Source: Sequoia sempervirens | Taxonomy: Eukaryota; Streptophyta; Pinopsida; Cupressales; Cupressaceae | NCBI GenBank assembly: GCA_007258455.2 | Contig: VDFB02373365.1 | Location: 221,310,552 to 221,374,551 of the forward strand | DNA: 64,000 nucleotides | Reading direction: 5' to 3' | Shown: positions 10,683-22,805 of the stretch, in pieces | Layout: each line of letters starts with the position of its first letter | How positions within the stretch are numbered: position 1 is the first letter of the stretch | Notes under the pieces: generated by a model | What the model was told of the DNA's origin: nothing | The model's database searches: none | The model's input: the letters and a program-made list of their open reading frames with translations, nothing else | Translations under genes and position numbers: made by a program

Positions 10683-13230
10683 TGAACTAATGGAAGCAAT
10701 GCTGCTTCTTCCTCTTCCTCCATTCCACCCACTTCCCTTCCACCTTCACCCTCATTTGACTTGCATTCATCTTCCACCCGACCACTCGAAACTACATTTT
10801 CACTCCTCATCTCCGACAGCCAGGAAGTTGCTTCTCTCTCGACCCTTCCAGCTCAAGGAACCGTCCAAACAACCACAACCCAAGTGCAGTCCCAGACTGC
10901 TATTTTATTGCAAGTGCAATTCTAGATTGTTGTCCCTCAATAGCAGATACCACCTCCACCTCTCGCCATGGCTTGGTTGGCACAAAATCCTTCGCCAATA
11001 CATTTCGCTGCTTACCATGATATTCCCAAGAATTCGGAGGGCTTCTGTTTGAAATTTAATCCTCGTGACCCGCAAAGAATAGCTAAAGAACACATTAAAA
11101 TATTTGAAACAACAGTCACCGAAATGCAAGTCAATCATGAGGATGTTGCATGCCGCCTTTTTCCGCATTCTTTGAGTGAAGAAGCCTTCTATTGGTACAT
11201 CAATCTGCCAAAGGGATCCGCTACCTCATGGAACCTAATGAAGAATGCTTTCCTGCAAAAATATAAGATCCCAATCAGCCTCTCGGAGTTATATAGGCAT
11301 TTTATGTTTGTCAGGAGAGAAGTCAACGAAACCATTGGATCCTTTAACGACCGTTTTCATCGTTCCTTCACAAGGCTTCAGGACCCATACCTCCATAATG
11401 ATGTCACAGCCCTCCTGGTCTATTATGCGGCGTTAGACAACCTCACATCAGCCCTAGTGAAAAGGATGCGTCTACCACCTGTCTCATTAGTGACGGCCTA
11501 TACAGAGGTTGTTATTGCCAGTGTAGATTTGGGGCATAATATCTCCAGCCCGCTACCCTCTTTGGGACCAGTAGCTCACCCAATGTAGATTCAAGGTCTT
11601 AACCAATCATTCGCTAATTAAACCCCTCTTATGAACCACATTCCTCAGCTTCCCATCATTCTGCACCCTAGACAACCAATGAATTATGCACCTCCTGTGC
11701 CTCCCTATTTACAACCTCAACCATAATAGAGCTATCCTCAGGCTGCCCAACAACAACAAGTGTATTCTTAGCAGCCCTAGGCACCCTTGTACCTATTGGG
11801 GCTAGAATTTCCTCTAGCTCATTAGAATCAGCCAGTGACCCCGTCCGTCTTTCTCCAAAATCTAGTACCATAGCTGAGCAACACTACTGAGAAGGACAAA
11901 CTTGAGGAGTTGACTGAAATGATAAAGAAAATGTCCACTGAAATGATGCAATTAAAGAACTAGAACAATCAGTTACATGCATCCCAACATAACCTCTAGG
12001 CTAATCTTAATCGAGAGAGCCGAGAAAATAGGGATGGTAGGGACAACCGAGAAGCAAGCACCTCTTTGGGGCAAAATTATGATAGAGGGAAAAATTCAAA
12101 TCAAAGCTTCAAAAGGAGGCCTTCTTAGAGGCAGAACCGTATGTGGAATACAAGGCCCAATAACAGAGGTGTCCGTACTCCTCTTGATCAGTCATCTAGC
12201 AATGAAAAGATGACCAGTGGAGTATACCTCGCCGAGGCAGCTTTGTCCGAATGGTGCCGAATTCACAAAACCAACAGACATTCTAAGTTGGATTGCCCCA
12301 AATTCCAGACAGCTGCTAAAATATTCCAAGTAGAAGTACAAAATGAAGTTGACAGTGTCGGCTACAGGGACATCGTCCCATTCGAGCTGTATGATTCCTC
12401 TTGTCTCGTGGTCAACCAAGCGTCGTTTCCGTGGGGAGACTACAACGGGCCCGAAATCGAGCCCATCCCTGTTAGGAGTGAAGAAGTGCAGGAGGTAAGT
12501 AACAAGAAAACTTTGGCTCAACTTTTTGATTTCGTAGATAATGGTCCAATAGATGAGGAGGACCGTGAAGTTCACATGTTCCACCAAAGAACAACTCCCT
12601 ACTTCCTCAGAAATAGGTAGGCGGGTGGACCCCTTACAACCTCCACTCCAAATAATTTTACCACCCCGCCTGACCCTAATGCCAACAACAACCCTGGGCT
12701 TCCCCATATCCCCACTCAATATTTCAACAAGGATGGGCCTCAAAATCAGTTGTAGAATCAACTTCAAGGCCAACCCCAAAACCAGTCAGGCCAAACAAAA
12801 GTCCAACCTCCTGGCTCTGTAATAGGTCAATCCTTTGGCTCTGAGATTGAGCAGATGGGTGAATATGTGGCATAAGAGTTCAAGAAAGTAAAAGTTAGTT
12901 TGTCTGCCTTTGAACTACTCAGGGTCCCTGTTGTGAGGCACGCTTTTTTTAGGGTACTCAATGGGACCCCATCCTCAAACACAATGCAGGAAACATCAGC
13001 TAAGAGAGTCACCTTTGAAGATCCTAAGCAAGAACCTGTGATATAGGATAATACTGAGAAAATGAAGAATGTTCCCTTAAATCAATGTGTAGATAAACAA
13101 CCAGAAAAAGAGCTAGATTAGAACAATAGACATGTTGCCAAGGATTGGTCATTTAGGTAGACCAAGGATAAAGCTGATGATAAGAACAAGGGTCAAGTCA
13201 CTCACATAGACACACCTAAGGGCCTCTTCC
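10683..13230 (+). pseudogene. gag, with Tat-type zinc knuckle
   Basis: One frame can be followed from the Ser/Pro-rich N-terminus (about 10683) through the capsid-like region (10968-11588, with AWLAQNPSP, FYWYINLPKGSATSWNLM and VRREVNETIGSFNDRF) to the protease. The capsid region resembles the retrotransposon gag family. A Gln/Pro-rich linker follows, then a knuckle C-x2-H-x5-H-x4-C at 12255-12296 (CRIHKTNRHSKLDC), the form usual in Tat/Ogre-type elements rather than the CCHC of other gypsy families. In-frame stops are mostly TAG (for example 11586, 11725, 11728). A clear start codon in this frame is lost. Gag packages the element RNA into cytoplasmic particles. Confidence 0.85.
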
Positions 13231-13286
13231 AAGGAAAACTTGAAACCCCTCCTTTCTTCATTACCATCCAGATATTCTAGAAGAAT

Positions 13287-13583
13287 TTGCACAACTGCCT
13301 ACTCGATTCAGGAGCGTCTGCCAATGTCGTGGCCTTGGCAGTATGTAAGGCTCTTGGAATTAATCCCACACCCTCTAGGAGGAAGGTGACCCAGTTGAAA
13401 AAAACTGAGATCAACATTGTGGGAGAAATGAATCGGATCCCAATGCAAATCACTGTGGATCCAAGGATACAAGTCATTGATATTCAAGTGGCTGACATTC
13501 CTGATGCATATGGGATCATCTTGGGAAGAGAATTCACTAAAACACTAAATGGATATGTTGCCATAGACCATTCTCACATGTGA
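13287..13583 (+). pseudogene. retropepsin-like aspartic protease
   Basis: Same frame as gag. The active-site motif LLDSGASANVV has its catalytic Asp at 13305-13307; a second half reads DAYGIILGREF. The protease cleaves the Gag-Pol polyprotein. This stretch is uninterrupted for 98 codons, but stops lie on both sides. Confidence 0.85.
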
Positions 13584-13967
13584 CTGCCATGGAAAGGGCT
13601 GCCAAATCAAATCCGTGTAGATCGCGAGCCCCGTATGAAATATATGATCACAGAGTACAACAACCTAAATGAGGTGTTGTTTGTTGAGATAGAATTGGGA
13701 AATTACTGTCCCTTGGCATGTCAAGATGAATTCAAACCTCAAGAAGAGTATGCTACGAAGGTGCTCTTAGTGTAGTGCAGTTCTCCAACTGACTTCACTC
13801 AAATTCCCTCGAGTATAGAAATGCTGGTAGAATCAGACGATAAAATTGATGAAGGCGACAACTAGGGACTACTCAATGGTTTCTAGGAATTCATAGAAAA
13901 GTGTGCAAGGGATCAACTTAGCTTGGGTGCCCGAATGAATTTCCAGGATCTCTTGCTGCCAAATTGG

Positions 13968-14030
13968 TGCAAGATTCACAATGTTTCCCATTCTGAGTTT
14001 GACTGCTGCTTATGTCAAACAACAGTAGAG
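13968..14030 (+). other. second zinc-knuckle-like motif between protease and RNase H
   Basis: In the pol frame the residues WCKIHNVSHSEFDCCLC resemble the gag knuckle WCRIHKTNRHSKLDC (12252-12296): same W-C-x-I-H start, same H-S-x-x-D-C end, one residue shorter. It may be a duplicated nucleic-acid-binding motif. Confidence 0.5.
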
Positions 14031-14189
14031 CATGTTAAAAAATTAGCTGTCCCTTAGAAGGAAACGCCAAAGGAGGTGCTGGCAGAACCACACGCTATTC
14101 AATGCATTGAGCTAAAATATTCCCCTAGGATTACAGAGGCAACCACCCAGCCAAAAGGAAGTAAGAGCTTAGTTGGACCCGAAGCCAAA

Positions 14190-14640
14190 GAACTTTCCAA
14201 ATTTTGGACGCTCCAATTTGATGGGTCCAAGTCAAAACAAGGAGTTGGTGCCAGGTTCAAACTCATTAGCCCAATGGGTAAGACCTTTCTTGCTGCCCAT
14301 AGATTGTAGTTTTATTGCACCAATAACGTATTGGAATACGAGGCGTTAGTTTATGGCCTTCTTATGGCCTTGAAGAAAAATGTCAAAATACTGCAAGTTT
14401 TTGGGGATTATGAACTCATAGTTAAACAAGTTAGAAAATTGTATTCCTGCCATGATAGAAGACTTGCAAACTATAGGCATAGGGTTTGTGATCTTTTAGA
14501 AGGTTTAGACACATTCAATATACACTTGATCCCTTGTGCTCAGAATCACACAGCTGATGCCTTGGCTCAAGCAACCTACACTTTGCAACACCTCTCCTTG
14601 TCTGGGCTTAAGAAATTTATAGTTGAATTGACATCTATGC
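14190..14640 (+). pseudogene. additional (archaeal-type) RNase H domain, upstream of RT
   Basis: In the gag-pol frame: LQFDGSKS (Asp at 14220), NNVLEYEALVYGL, VFGDYELIVKQV and NHTADALAQA supply the D-E-D-D metal-binding set of a type I RNase H. The NN-LEYEAL wording is that of the extra aRNH of plant Tat elements. The domain lies between protease and reverse transcriptase, whereas in the commonly described Tat/Ogre order it follows the gypsy RNase H. The downstream linker (DNVTHF, VFNDDKHILEF) continues in frame to RT. One TAG interrupts it near 14307. Confidence 0.82.
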
Positions 14641-15059
14641 CATATGTCCCAGATAATGTCACTCACTTTTAGGTCTTCAATGATGACAAACATATCCTTG
14701 AATTTATCACAAGTTTCGATGTCTTCGCCACCCAAATAATTGATGAGGCTAATCCAGAAGAGGCCAAATTGGACATAGGAGTCATCAACCTCAAAACCAA
14801 CACAATTCCTAGAGGTATGGTTCAGCTGGAACATATATTTGATTTGGCCCAGATCAGAGATCAAAATCGGCAAACAAAGAAAGAAGCCATCAGCAACCAG
14901 TGCGATGCTCACAACTGAGGAGATCAAGAATGTTTTTTTGGAAAAGTATGCATGCTCGAGGAAAAGAAGGGAATCATTGATGCTTTGTGGAAGTATCCTG
15001 ACGTGGTGACATGGAGTTACGAGGATTTAAAGACTTATGATACCTCCAGCATCACACAC

Positions 15060-15960
15060 ACCATCCCTCTCAAGATAGAAGTGAGGCCATTCTGTCAGCG
15101 AAAACATCCTATTAATGCCTTATTGGAGCCCATAATTTACAAAGAGGTATAGAAATTGCTTTCAACAAGAATTATCTTCCTGGTTAGGCATTCTACATGG
15201 GTGGCTAACTTGGTCCCAGTTAGAAAAAAGAATGGGGAAGTCAGATTGTGTGTAGACTTCCACAATTTGAATAGAGCTTCGGAGAAGGAAAACTATCAAG
15301 TGCCTTCATTGGACGAGGTGCTATAGATCGTCAACAACTCCCAAATGATGTCTTTCCTTGATGGGTACTTCAGGTACAACCAGGTGATGGTACAGTATGA
15401 AGACCATCATAAAACAACGTTCACCACTAAGTCGGGGACCTTTTCTTATAGGAGAATGCCTTTTGGGCTAATTAATGTTGGGGCCACCTTCCAACGTGCC
15501 ATGGATATCGCCTTTAAAGATCTAATTGGTAAGTGCATAATCATCTACATGGATGATTTAACCGTATTTTCTAAAAGGCGAAGTGATCATGTCTTTGATT
15601 TATGCAAAGTGTTTCAGAGGTGTAGGGAGTTTGGAGTTTCCCTTAACCCCAAGAAGTACATTTTTGGCATAACTGAGCGTAGATTGCTCGGACACATCAT
15701 TTCAGAATAGAGAATCTCCATAGACCCTGAACGTATCCAGTCTTTATTGAAGATCCCGCCCCCAGGCAGCAAGAAAGAATTAAAACCCTTCTTCAGAAAG
15801 ATCAACTTTGTCATGAAATTCATCACGTGTTTTACGGAGATTTTTAAGCCCCTCAATGCTATGTTAAAATAGGATGCCAAAGTTGAATGGACTCCCAAAG
15901 CCAAACAAACCTTTGAAGAAATCAAACAGGCCATTGCTGAGGAACCTGTACTAGTCAGCC
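15060..15960 (+). pseudogene. reverse transcriptase (Ty3/gypsy)
   Basis: Ordered RT motifs are readable in the same frame: WVANLVPVRKKNGEVRLCVD, YQVPSLDEVL, MSFLDGYFRYNQV (motif A Asp), RRMPFGLINVGATFQRAM (motif B), IIYMDDLTVFSK (YMDD box at 15546-15557), then KKYIFGITERRLLGHIIS. All three catalytic Asp are kept. TAG stops interrupt it at about 15150, 15324, 15708 and 15870. Confidence 0.92.
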
Positions 15961-16380
15961 CAGATTATCTAAAGCCATTCTATATCTACTCATTCACTTC
16001 AGAACATTCTTGTGCTAGCATTTTGACTCAGAAAGACGATGAAGGAAATGAGCACCCGATCACCTTCATGAGTGCTCCCCTGAAGGATTCTGAATTACAA
16101 TACCACAATGTGGAAAAGTAGGCATATGCCCTTGTTAGGGGGGTGAAGAAATTTTGGCATTATATCTTGCGCAATAAAGTGTTTTCCATTGTCCCAACCC
16201 AGTAGTGAAAACACTGCTTATGCAAAATGAACTGGGCGAACGAAGAGCTAAATGGGTCACCTTGCTCCAAGAATATGACATGGAAATCCAACCGATGAGG
16301 TTGGTGAGAGGACAGGCCCTTACCTGCACAATTGTTGAAGCAGTAGCAGAGGCTGGACCCGAACTCACTATGCAGCAGTA
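15960..16380 (+). pseudogene. gypsy RNase H domain, degenerate
   Basis: The wording KPFYIYSFTSEHSCASILTQ, EHPITFMSAPL and ELQYHNVEK-AYALV is that of a gypsy RNase H, but the first catalytic Asp (normally in TDAS) is absent. That loss is typical where an extra RNase H is present. A one-base frameshift near 16195-16200 moves the remainder (LLMQNELGERRAKWVTLLQE) into another frame. Confidence 0.8.
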
Positions 16381-16507
16381 CTAGCTCGAGGATGTTTCCT
16401 CAGGACAATGGTACGAGAATGTCGTATATTATTTGCTGAACCACAAGTGTCCACCTCACCTGCAGGGAGTCCAAAAGTGTGCTCTTAAACTCAAAATCAG
16501 CGATTAA

Positions 16508-17657
16508 ATGTTACAAGGGTCCATTTTGTACAAGAAGAATCATGAAGGCATCTACTTAAGATACCTTGGTAAGGAAGAAGCAGACCGAGTCTTAAAAGAG
16601 TTTCATGACAAGTTTGGCACTGGCCATAGATTCGGTCCTTCCACCGCTCATCAGATATTAAGGGCGGGATATTATTGGCCAAATTTCTTCAAAGATGCTC
16701 ACTGTCATGTTCAGTAATGTCACACATGCCAGACCATCGCCGCTAAGAAGAGGAATGTTGTCCCACTGTAGCATGTGCTGGAGGTAAGGTTGTTCGCGCA
16801 ATGGGGCCTTAATTTCATTGGTCTGGTAAGCCCTCCATCATCTGCGGGACACAAGTACATTCTTACTGCTACTGATTACTGCACTAGATGAACATAAACA
16901 ATTGTATGTAAGCAATGCACAACTGAGATAGTGACAATTTTTTTCCAAAATTTATTTTAAATCGCTTCAGTTGTCCTATGCATTGGTATGTGATAATGAG
17001 CCTACATTTTCTTCATTAAAATTTACTAGTTGGGCATTCGACTACGGGATTGCCATTAAGCTTTCATCTAATTACTACCCTCAAGGCAATGGCCTTGCTG
17101 AATCTACAAACAAGAACCTGATCATTGTGATGAAGAAATTACTAGATAGGAACCCCAAAGATTGGCATACCTAGCTCTATTTCGCCCTTTGGGCAGACCG
17201 CACTCTCCACAAGGTTTCCCTTGGTGATTCCCCATTCCATCTCATTTACGGCTTAGAACCTATATTTCCTATCCACCTGAAGATTCCCACTCTTCAGTTT
17301 ATCAATGACTTTTATGAGGGAGGGGATCATAGAGAAGCTCGGTTAGCTGAGCTCTTGCATTTAGAAAAAGTCTGAGACCGTGCAATAGAAAATTTTGCCA
17401 AACATTAGGGCGTGGTTAAGAGATGGTTCAAACGCTGAGCTAAAATCAAAGCCTTTAGAATTGCAGATTTGGTCCTGTATTGAGACAAGTCCCATGAAAG
17501 GAAAGGGGGACACAACAAATTCAACAAGTTTTGGCTTGGCCCCTTTCAAATAGCTAAAATTTTGGGAGATAATGCTTTCCACCTAAAGACCTTAACTGGT
17601 GAAGACATCTCGTTGCCAGTCAACAGGAAACACCTGAAGCATTACTTCCAAGCCTGA
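16508..17657 (+). pseudogene. integrase, two frameshifted pieces, no chromodomain
   Basis: The zinc-binding N-terminus shows paired His (FHDKFGTGHRFG) and Cys (CHVQ, stop, CHTC). The core has QWGLNFIGL where the first catalytic Asp should be (Asn instead), then VCDNEPTF (second Asp) and NGLAESTNK (catalytic Glu). The second half, from about 16971, is back in the original pol frame. The C-terminal part ends with KFWLGPFQI and NRKHLKHYFQA, stop 17655-17657. No chromodomain follows, in line with Tat-type elements. The missing first Asp and about ten stops mean the enzyme is dead. Confidence 0.88.
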
Positions 17658-18583
17658 GCTCTCTCGAGCTCTTCCTTGTACATATTTGTATATAGGTTAG
17701 AGTAGGTTGCCTTTTGGTTTGCTTGCATCTTGTTGTTTCATGTCGCTTTGTTTGCTTATTTGCTGGGTTGTTTTGTTTCGAAAAGGATGTTCTCCATCCC
17801 CTTGCGATGGTCGTGCTCGCTTGACGAATGGTTCGCTTTGCTGTCCGTCCTTGGTGTTCTTCGGCTAAACATTCATTCCCGTCTATTGTTCTCAGAAGGC
17901 TACCTAGGACTGATTTCCTCATTTGAACTTTTCCTTAGAACTCGACCCTTGGTTGAATCTCTTTACACACATCTCAGATCTCACACAAAACACATAATAA
18001 TCATTTCTAAAGGGACTGTACCATGGTTGCTATGACACCCTAGTGAGTGAAAATTTTTAAGTCTGCTCTAGTGACCACTATGGTTCCCAAACCCATGGTA
18101 GGCTTCATTCTTACCCTGTCGAGCAAAAGATAAGTGAGAAAATGGACATTGAGAGAAATATCAAAACAAAAGAGAAAAGAAATTATGAAAACTAAGCGAC
18201 CGCATGGGTGTGCGGATAACTCTATTGGGGCTATGGACGCCTGACTGACAGTAGAGCAATATCCATGGGAATCACAACGATAACTCCATTGGGGCTATGG
18301 ATGCCTAACTAGCAGCGGAGCAATGTCCACGTTACTTTTGGTGTTGAACGGTTTATGTAGCTTGCTCGGTTGGATTAGCAGCCACTGGTCACAGTTCTGC
18401 AGAAAGGAATGAATTCACTACACACACTTCTGAGATGTCTTGTAGACTGACCCAATTAAGGATCATGTTCTCCTAGTTCACCTCTGGGAGTCCACTCCTG
18501 GTCTGCGAAACCAGAGATTTTGGGTCTTGGATGAATACTTATCCTTAGAATGCTCGAGAGCGTTTCCCAGTAGAGTCGCCATT
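17658..18583 (+). other. 3' untranslated segment of the gypsy element with a two-unit tandem repeat
   Basis: No coding frame. A 64-base-period repeat, GATAACTC-ATTGGGGCTATGGA-GCCT, begins at 18215 and again at 18279 and ends near 18331. The segment ends GTAGAGTCGCCATT just before the 3' LTR; a clean polypurine tract is not visible there. Confidence 0.65.
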
Positions 18584-18869
18584 TGTTGTGTCCTCAGCAC
18601 ACACACCCCATTTGGAATGGGGACCCTCTTTTTATTTCGCCTTGATGGGTCATTTTTGTCGCCGCCTCGTCTTGCATGCCCCATTTTCATGTTTTGGGTG
18701 GTCAACGTACCGCCCAAGTCTCACCTTGAGTTGACCGTTTTCGTCCCTTCAATTTTTGTCAAGTCCTAGTGCCTTGGGAGTCTCCTTGGCGGGTGTCGCG
18801 GCGCAGGGAGGGCGGGCCCAATCCCCTGGTTTCCCCGCAAGTGTTTGTTCGCTTTGAAATGGCTTGGCT

Positions 18870-19585
18870 GTGCAGGAAGAAAATCAAGGAGGTTATCGCC
18901 TCTTTAGTTTTTAATTTTGAAAGCTTTGGAACTGTCTTATCATCTTGGTTTTAGGGTTTGATTTCCATTTTTCCAACATCATTATCATCATCGTCCTCAG
19001 CAGGAGCCTTTGATGATTTGTGGTTTCATGCAGCAGCAGACTGCTCTTTGCCTCCCCACCTTGTACCCCAACAGATCTGAAAACCAATCAGAGTGAGCAT
19101 AATTTATTGATGATGGGGTGGTGTTTCAGGGCGGAAATTTCCCATCAAAATTGACCCCATCATTAATATAAAGGCTGTGGTTAGTGTCATATGTTGTGTG
19201 AGTTGCATTGATTTCTGTGGGAGATTTTTGTAAAAAACAGTGGCATTTTGAAATTTGATTTAACATCATGGAAACATTCATCATTTATGTGGACGCTATG
19301 CTTTCAAATCTGGTAATGTGTTCAGAAACAGTTACGTGTGGCATATGTTTGTTGTGAAAAATGAATCAGGAAACAAATGCATACTTGACAGCAGGTGTTG
19401 ATTTTGGTTGTAGACATTAATAAGTGCACAATTGTGTCCCTTGTTTGAGATATTAACTCTCACCCCATAAATTTGCGCTGTGTTTATATGAAAAGATACG
19501 CTACATATTATTTATAAGGTGGATTACCTACCATTTGACCAATGTCACTTATGTTGAATGATTTGTTGTCATTCTTTTAACATGT
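18870..19585. other. unrelated segment replacing part of the 3' LTR
   Basis: Sequence with no counterpart in the 5' LTR. It contains an imperfect inverted repeat, TATTGATGATGGGG (about 19107) against CCCCATCATTAATA (about 19150), around GGAAATTTCCC. No coding frame is recognised. It may be a small insertion or filler DNA from deletion repair. Confidence 0.5.
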
Positions 19586-22500
19586 TGAATTACAAAGACC
19601 TTCCACTTCCCACCTGTCGTTAGCTGAGACTCCTACCATTAGGAATGTAAAGCACATGAGACAACCCAGGGCTACAAGAAGTTGATAAATCAACACAAAA
19701 ACAAAGAAAATGACTTTACACTGAAAGGTTCCTTTAATTGAAAGTTTTGAAATTTCCATGAAGTTGCCATACTTCTTGTTATGCTAATCAGCGTGGAAAC
19801 TCTCCTAAATCTTCTTCTTTTAGGAATGGATGGTGTACTTCATTGAACAGATCCTCCACGGGAATGAGGACGGTGCAAAAAAATCCTTGTTCTACTGGGG
19901 AGGCATAATAAGCGACTGCTTCCATGAGTAGTTCATGAATGTGAAGAAAAACTCCAAGTTCTACATGACCTCCTTTCTGGTCTACTCCTTGGCAGACTAG
20001 AGATGATACAATGGGTTGTGTGTGCACCCGATGAGGAGCAGGGTCAAAAATTGAAGGTCTATGATAGGTACCCCCAACTCTCATACCAAAATTTCAAGGA
20101 GTATTGTTGGGTAAACGATGCCTTCATTGGCCATATCATTAGAGTGATTGCAGGAGATTTCGAGAGAAGGGTCTCTCATAGTGCTCGGGCATTCCTAAAG
20201 CAATACACCTTCCTTTTCATTCAATACCCAATGTTCACGTACATTCATGCCCAGGGGTTCACAGAAAGACCAAATAAGCTGCCTCGATACCCCAATGACC
20301 AGATCATCTTATTAGAACTTTCTCAGAAGCTCCAACACATACAGTCAGTCCTCAGCGGCAAACACTTGGCAGGGATCTCCTATCTCTTAACTTTCGGCCA
20401 AGGAATGTATAAATTACAAACTTCCCAGTGCGTTGGGAATTCTAAGAAAGAATTGAATGATTATCATTTCCACCTACACATCGCTCGCCTGCGAATGGAC
20501 CCATATGGACATATAAGGAAAGCGCTAGGGTCGGGGTTCACCCATCTACACCACGTTGAGGAATTTTGGGGGGATTGTCAGGACGACAAGGAAGTACGTG
20601 CAAGGCACTACATGTGGATGACTAGGTACATCATAAGAACAGTACAACCATTTTCCATACCAGATCAGGTCAAGGAGGATGAAGGCACCATAATGGACTC
20701 CAGATACCTTGCAGTCACCAACTTTCCACTACCAACAATAGACTGGGACGAGCAGGAGGTTGATGGCCTCGACATTATAACCAAGCTGATCTTGGCCCGT
20801 ACCAAAGAATGGGTTGATGGACAAGTGGCCTGATTAAAATAGCAAGGGGTGATCCTGACATATGAAGGGCTAAAGAGTGATCCCAGTGCCACCGAGGATG
20901 TCGCTGCCACAACTTCAACGGGCGAGACATCCAAATCTCCTCCAATCACCAAATCTAAGAAGAGGAAAGAGGCGAAAACGGAGCAGTCTCCAGACCCCAA
21001 AGTATACACAAGGAAGGATCCAGGAGGCTCATCTTCTAAAAGGCTCAAACAAATAGGAGGCACAATGGAGCAGCCCATAATCCAAAAGGAAGAAGAAAAC
21101 GGGACAGATCAATTAGAACCTCTTTTGGTGCCCCCTGTCTCGACTACCCTATCATCTGCCTCCCTGGCCATGGTCACCACATCCTCGCCGGCAGTGGACA
21201 TCTTAGTCCATCTTGCCCCTTCACCTCTGCCTGAGCATGTAATAGTGATTGACTCTTCCTTCGCTGCCATGTCGCCTACCACATCGCTCCCTTTAGCTAC
21301 AGTGACGGCACCAATACCTGCTTCCACCTTACCTGAGCCCTTCTCGAAACATATGTAGAATCTCCCTTCTAAGCTCTCCCAGATCCTTATGGACCCCACT
21401 CTTCAAGAAACCCTAGCACAGGTCCTCACAACTGCTAAACCTTCATAGCCTCTGGTAGGACCACCGACTATGGAGGCCACCATGTTAGTTTCTGAGGAGT
21501 GGGAGAGACGGGAGTAGGAGGCCTCAAAGCTATTTGAAGAGAAAGCTGATGAATACCATGAACACCCAGAGTATGAGCACCGAACAATTGACAGGGTGGC
21601 TTATGAAGATGAAGGAATAGGCTCTTCCGAGAGTGGAGATGAGGAGGAGTATGTCGGTGGTAGGGTCATCGTGCAAACCTTCGATGATGATCTTGAAGAA
21701 GAGATGGCCCAACAGCTGAAGGGCGATGAAGAAGAGGCATAAAGGTTGCCTCTCAGAGACAGGGCAGCAGAAGACATGGAGCCCCCTACAGGGGAATTGC
21801 GAGAGGGTGTGTCATCCCCTTGTCAAAAGGGGGAACATGCAAGAGAAGATAAGCCTGAGGGTGAGGCCCAAACTATCAAGGGCCTTGAAATTGAGCGGCC
21901 CAAGGAGCACATGCACGAGGTTGAGAAAACTAGAGAAAAGAAGGGGAAGGAAATAGAGAAAAAAGAAAGTCCCTGGGAGCAATTACCTACCAAGCCTCCC
22001 ATCAAGTAGCTTGTGTTCATTCAGGACTCCGATGAAGAAGAAGGAGATGCTGCTAAATTGGAAGAAAGGGTCCCTTGAGATAAGAAAATAGAGGTCTTGG
22101 CCAAGGAGGGCGAGGGTGATCGTGAATCACCTAAGAAAAATTATGTTATGCCTGAATGGCTAGAGAGACAGCTTGAAAAGAAAACTCCCACACCAAAGGA
22201 CCCAAGAGCGAGGCTGGAGGCTATCTTAGCCCGAGGGCAGATCAAATCTAGAAAAGAGAAGAAGTCTAAGATTAGATCCAAGGTAACAATGGATGCTTCT
22301 GGGTCTCGAGTAGTACAAATAGCCACGCCAGTGGTGGGCAGGGAAGAAGTAAGCTACAACATCTCCACCATTGATTTAGGAACCGCTACCAGAGAGCAGA
22401 AAGTGGGGAATATTGAGGAGTCAGTGGCTACAATGGTGCACTTGATAAAATAGGACAAGGTTTCGAAGGATGAGCTTAAGGAACAAGTAGCCGCCTTGAC

Positions 22501-22805
22501 GGATTACATCCAACAATGGTCCTTAGTGGATGACCTTCCTACCACATCCTTGGCTCCACCCCAACAGCTGTCCAAAGAAAAAATTGACAAGTTGGAGAAA
22601 AGGAAGAACTTGGACAAGACTACAGAGAGCTGGTTCTGATAGGTCCTGTATGTCGAGAACATGGGTATTAGTTGGGTTGTTCAAACAACCAATAAGTTCT
22701 TGGACCTACAACAATCTTTGGAGAGCACGAAGAAGCTCTACACTGACTTCCCTGCAATGTACGACTCCATCTATCCAAATATTGAGGCCATCCTCTAGTT
22801 ACTAA

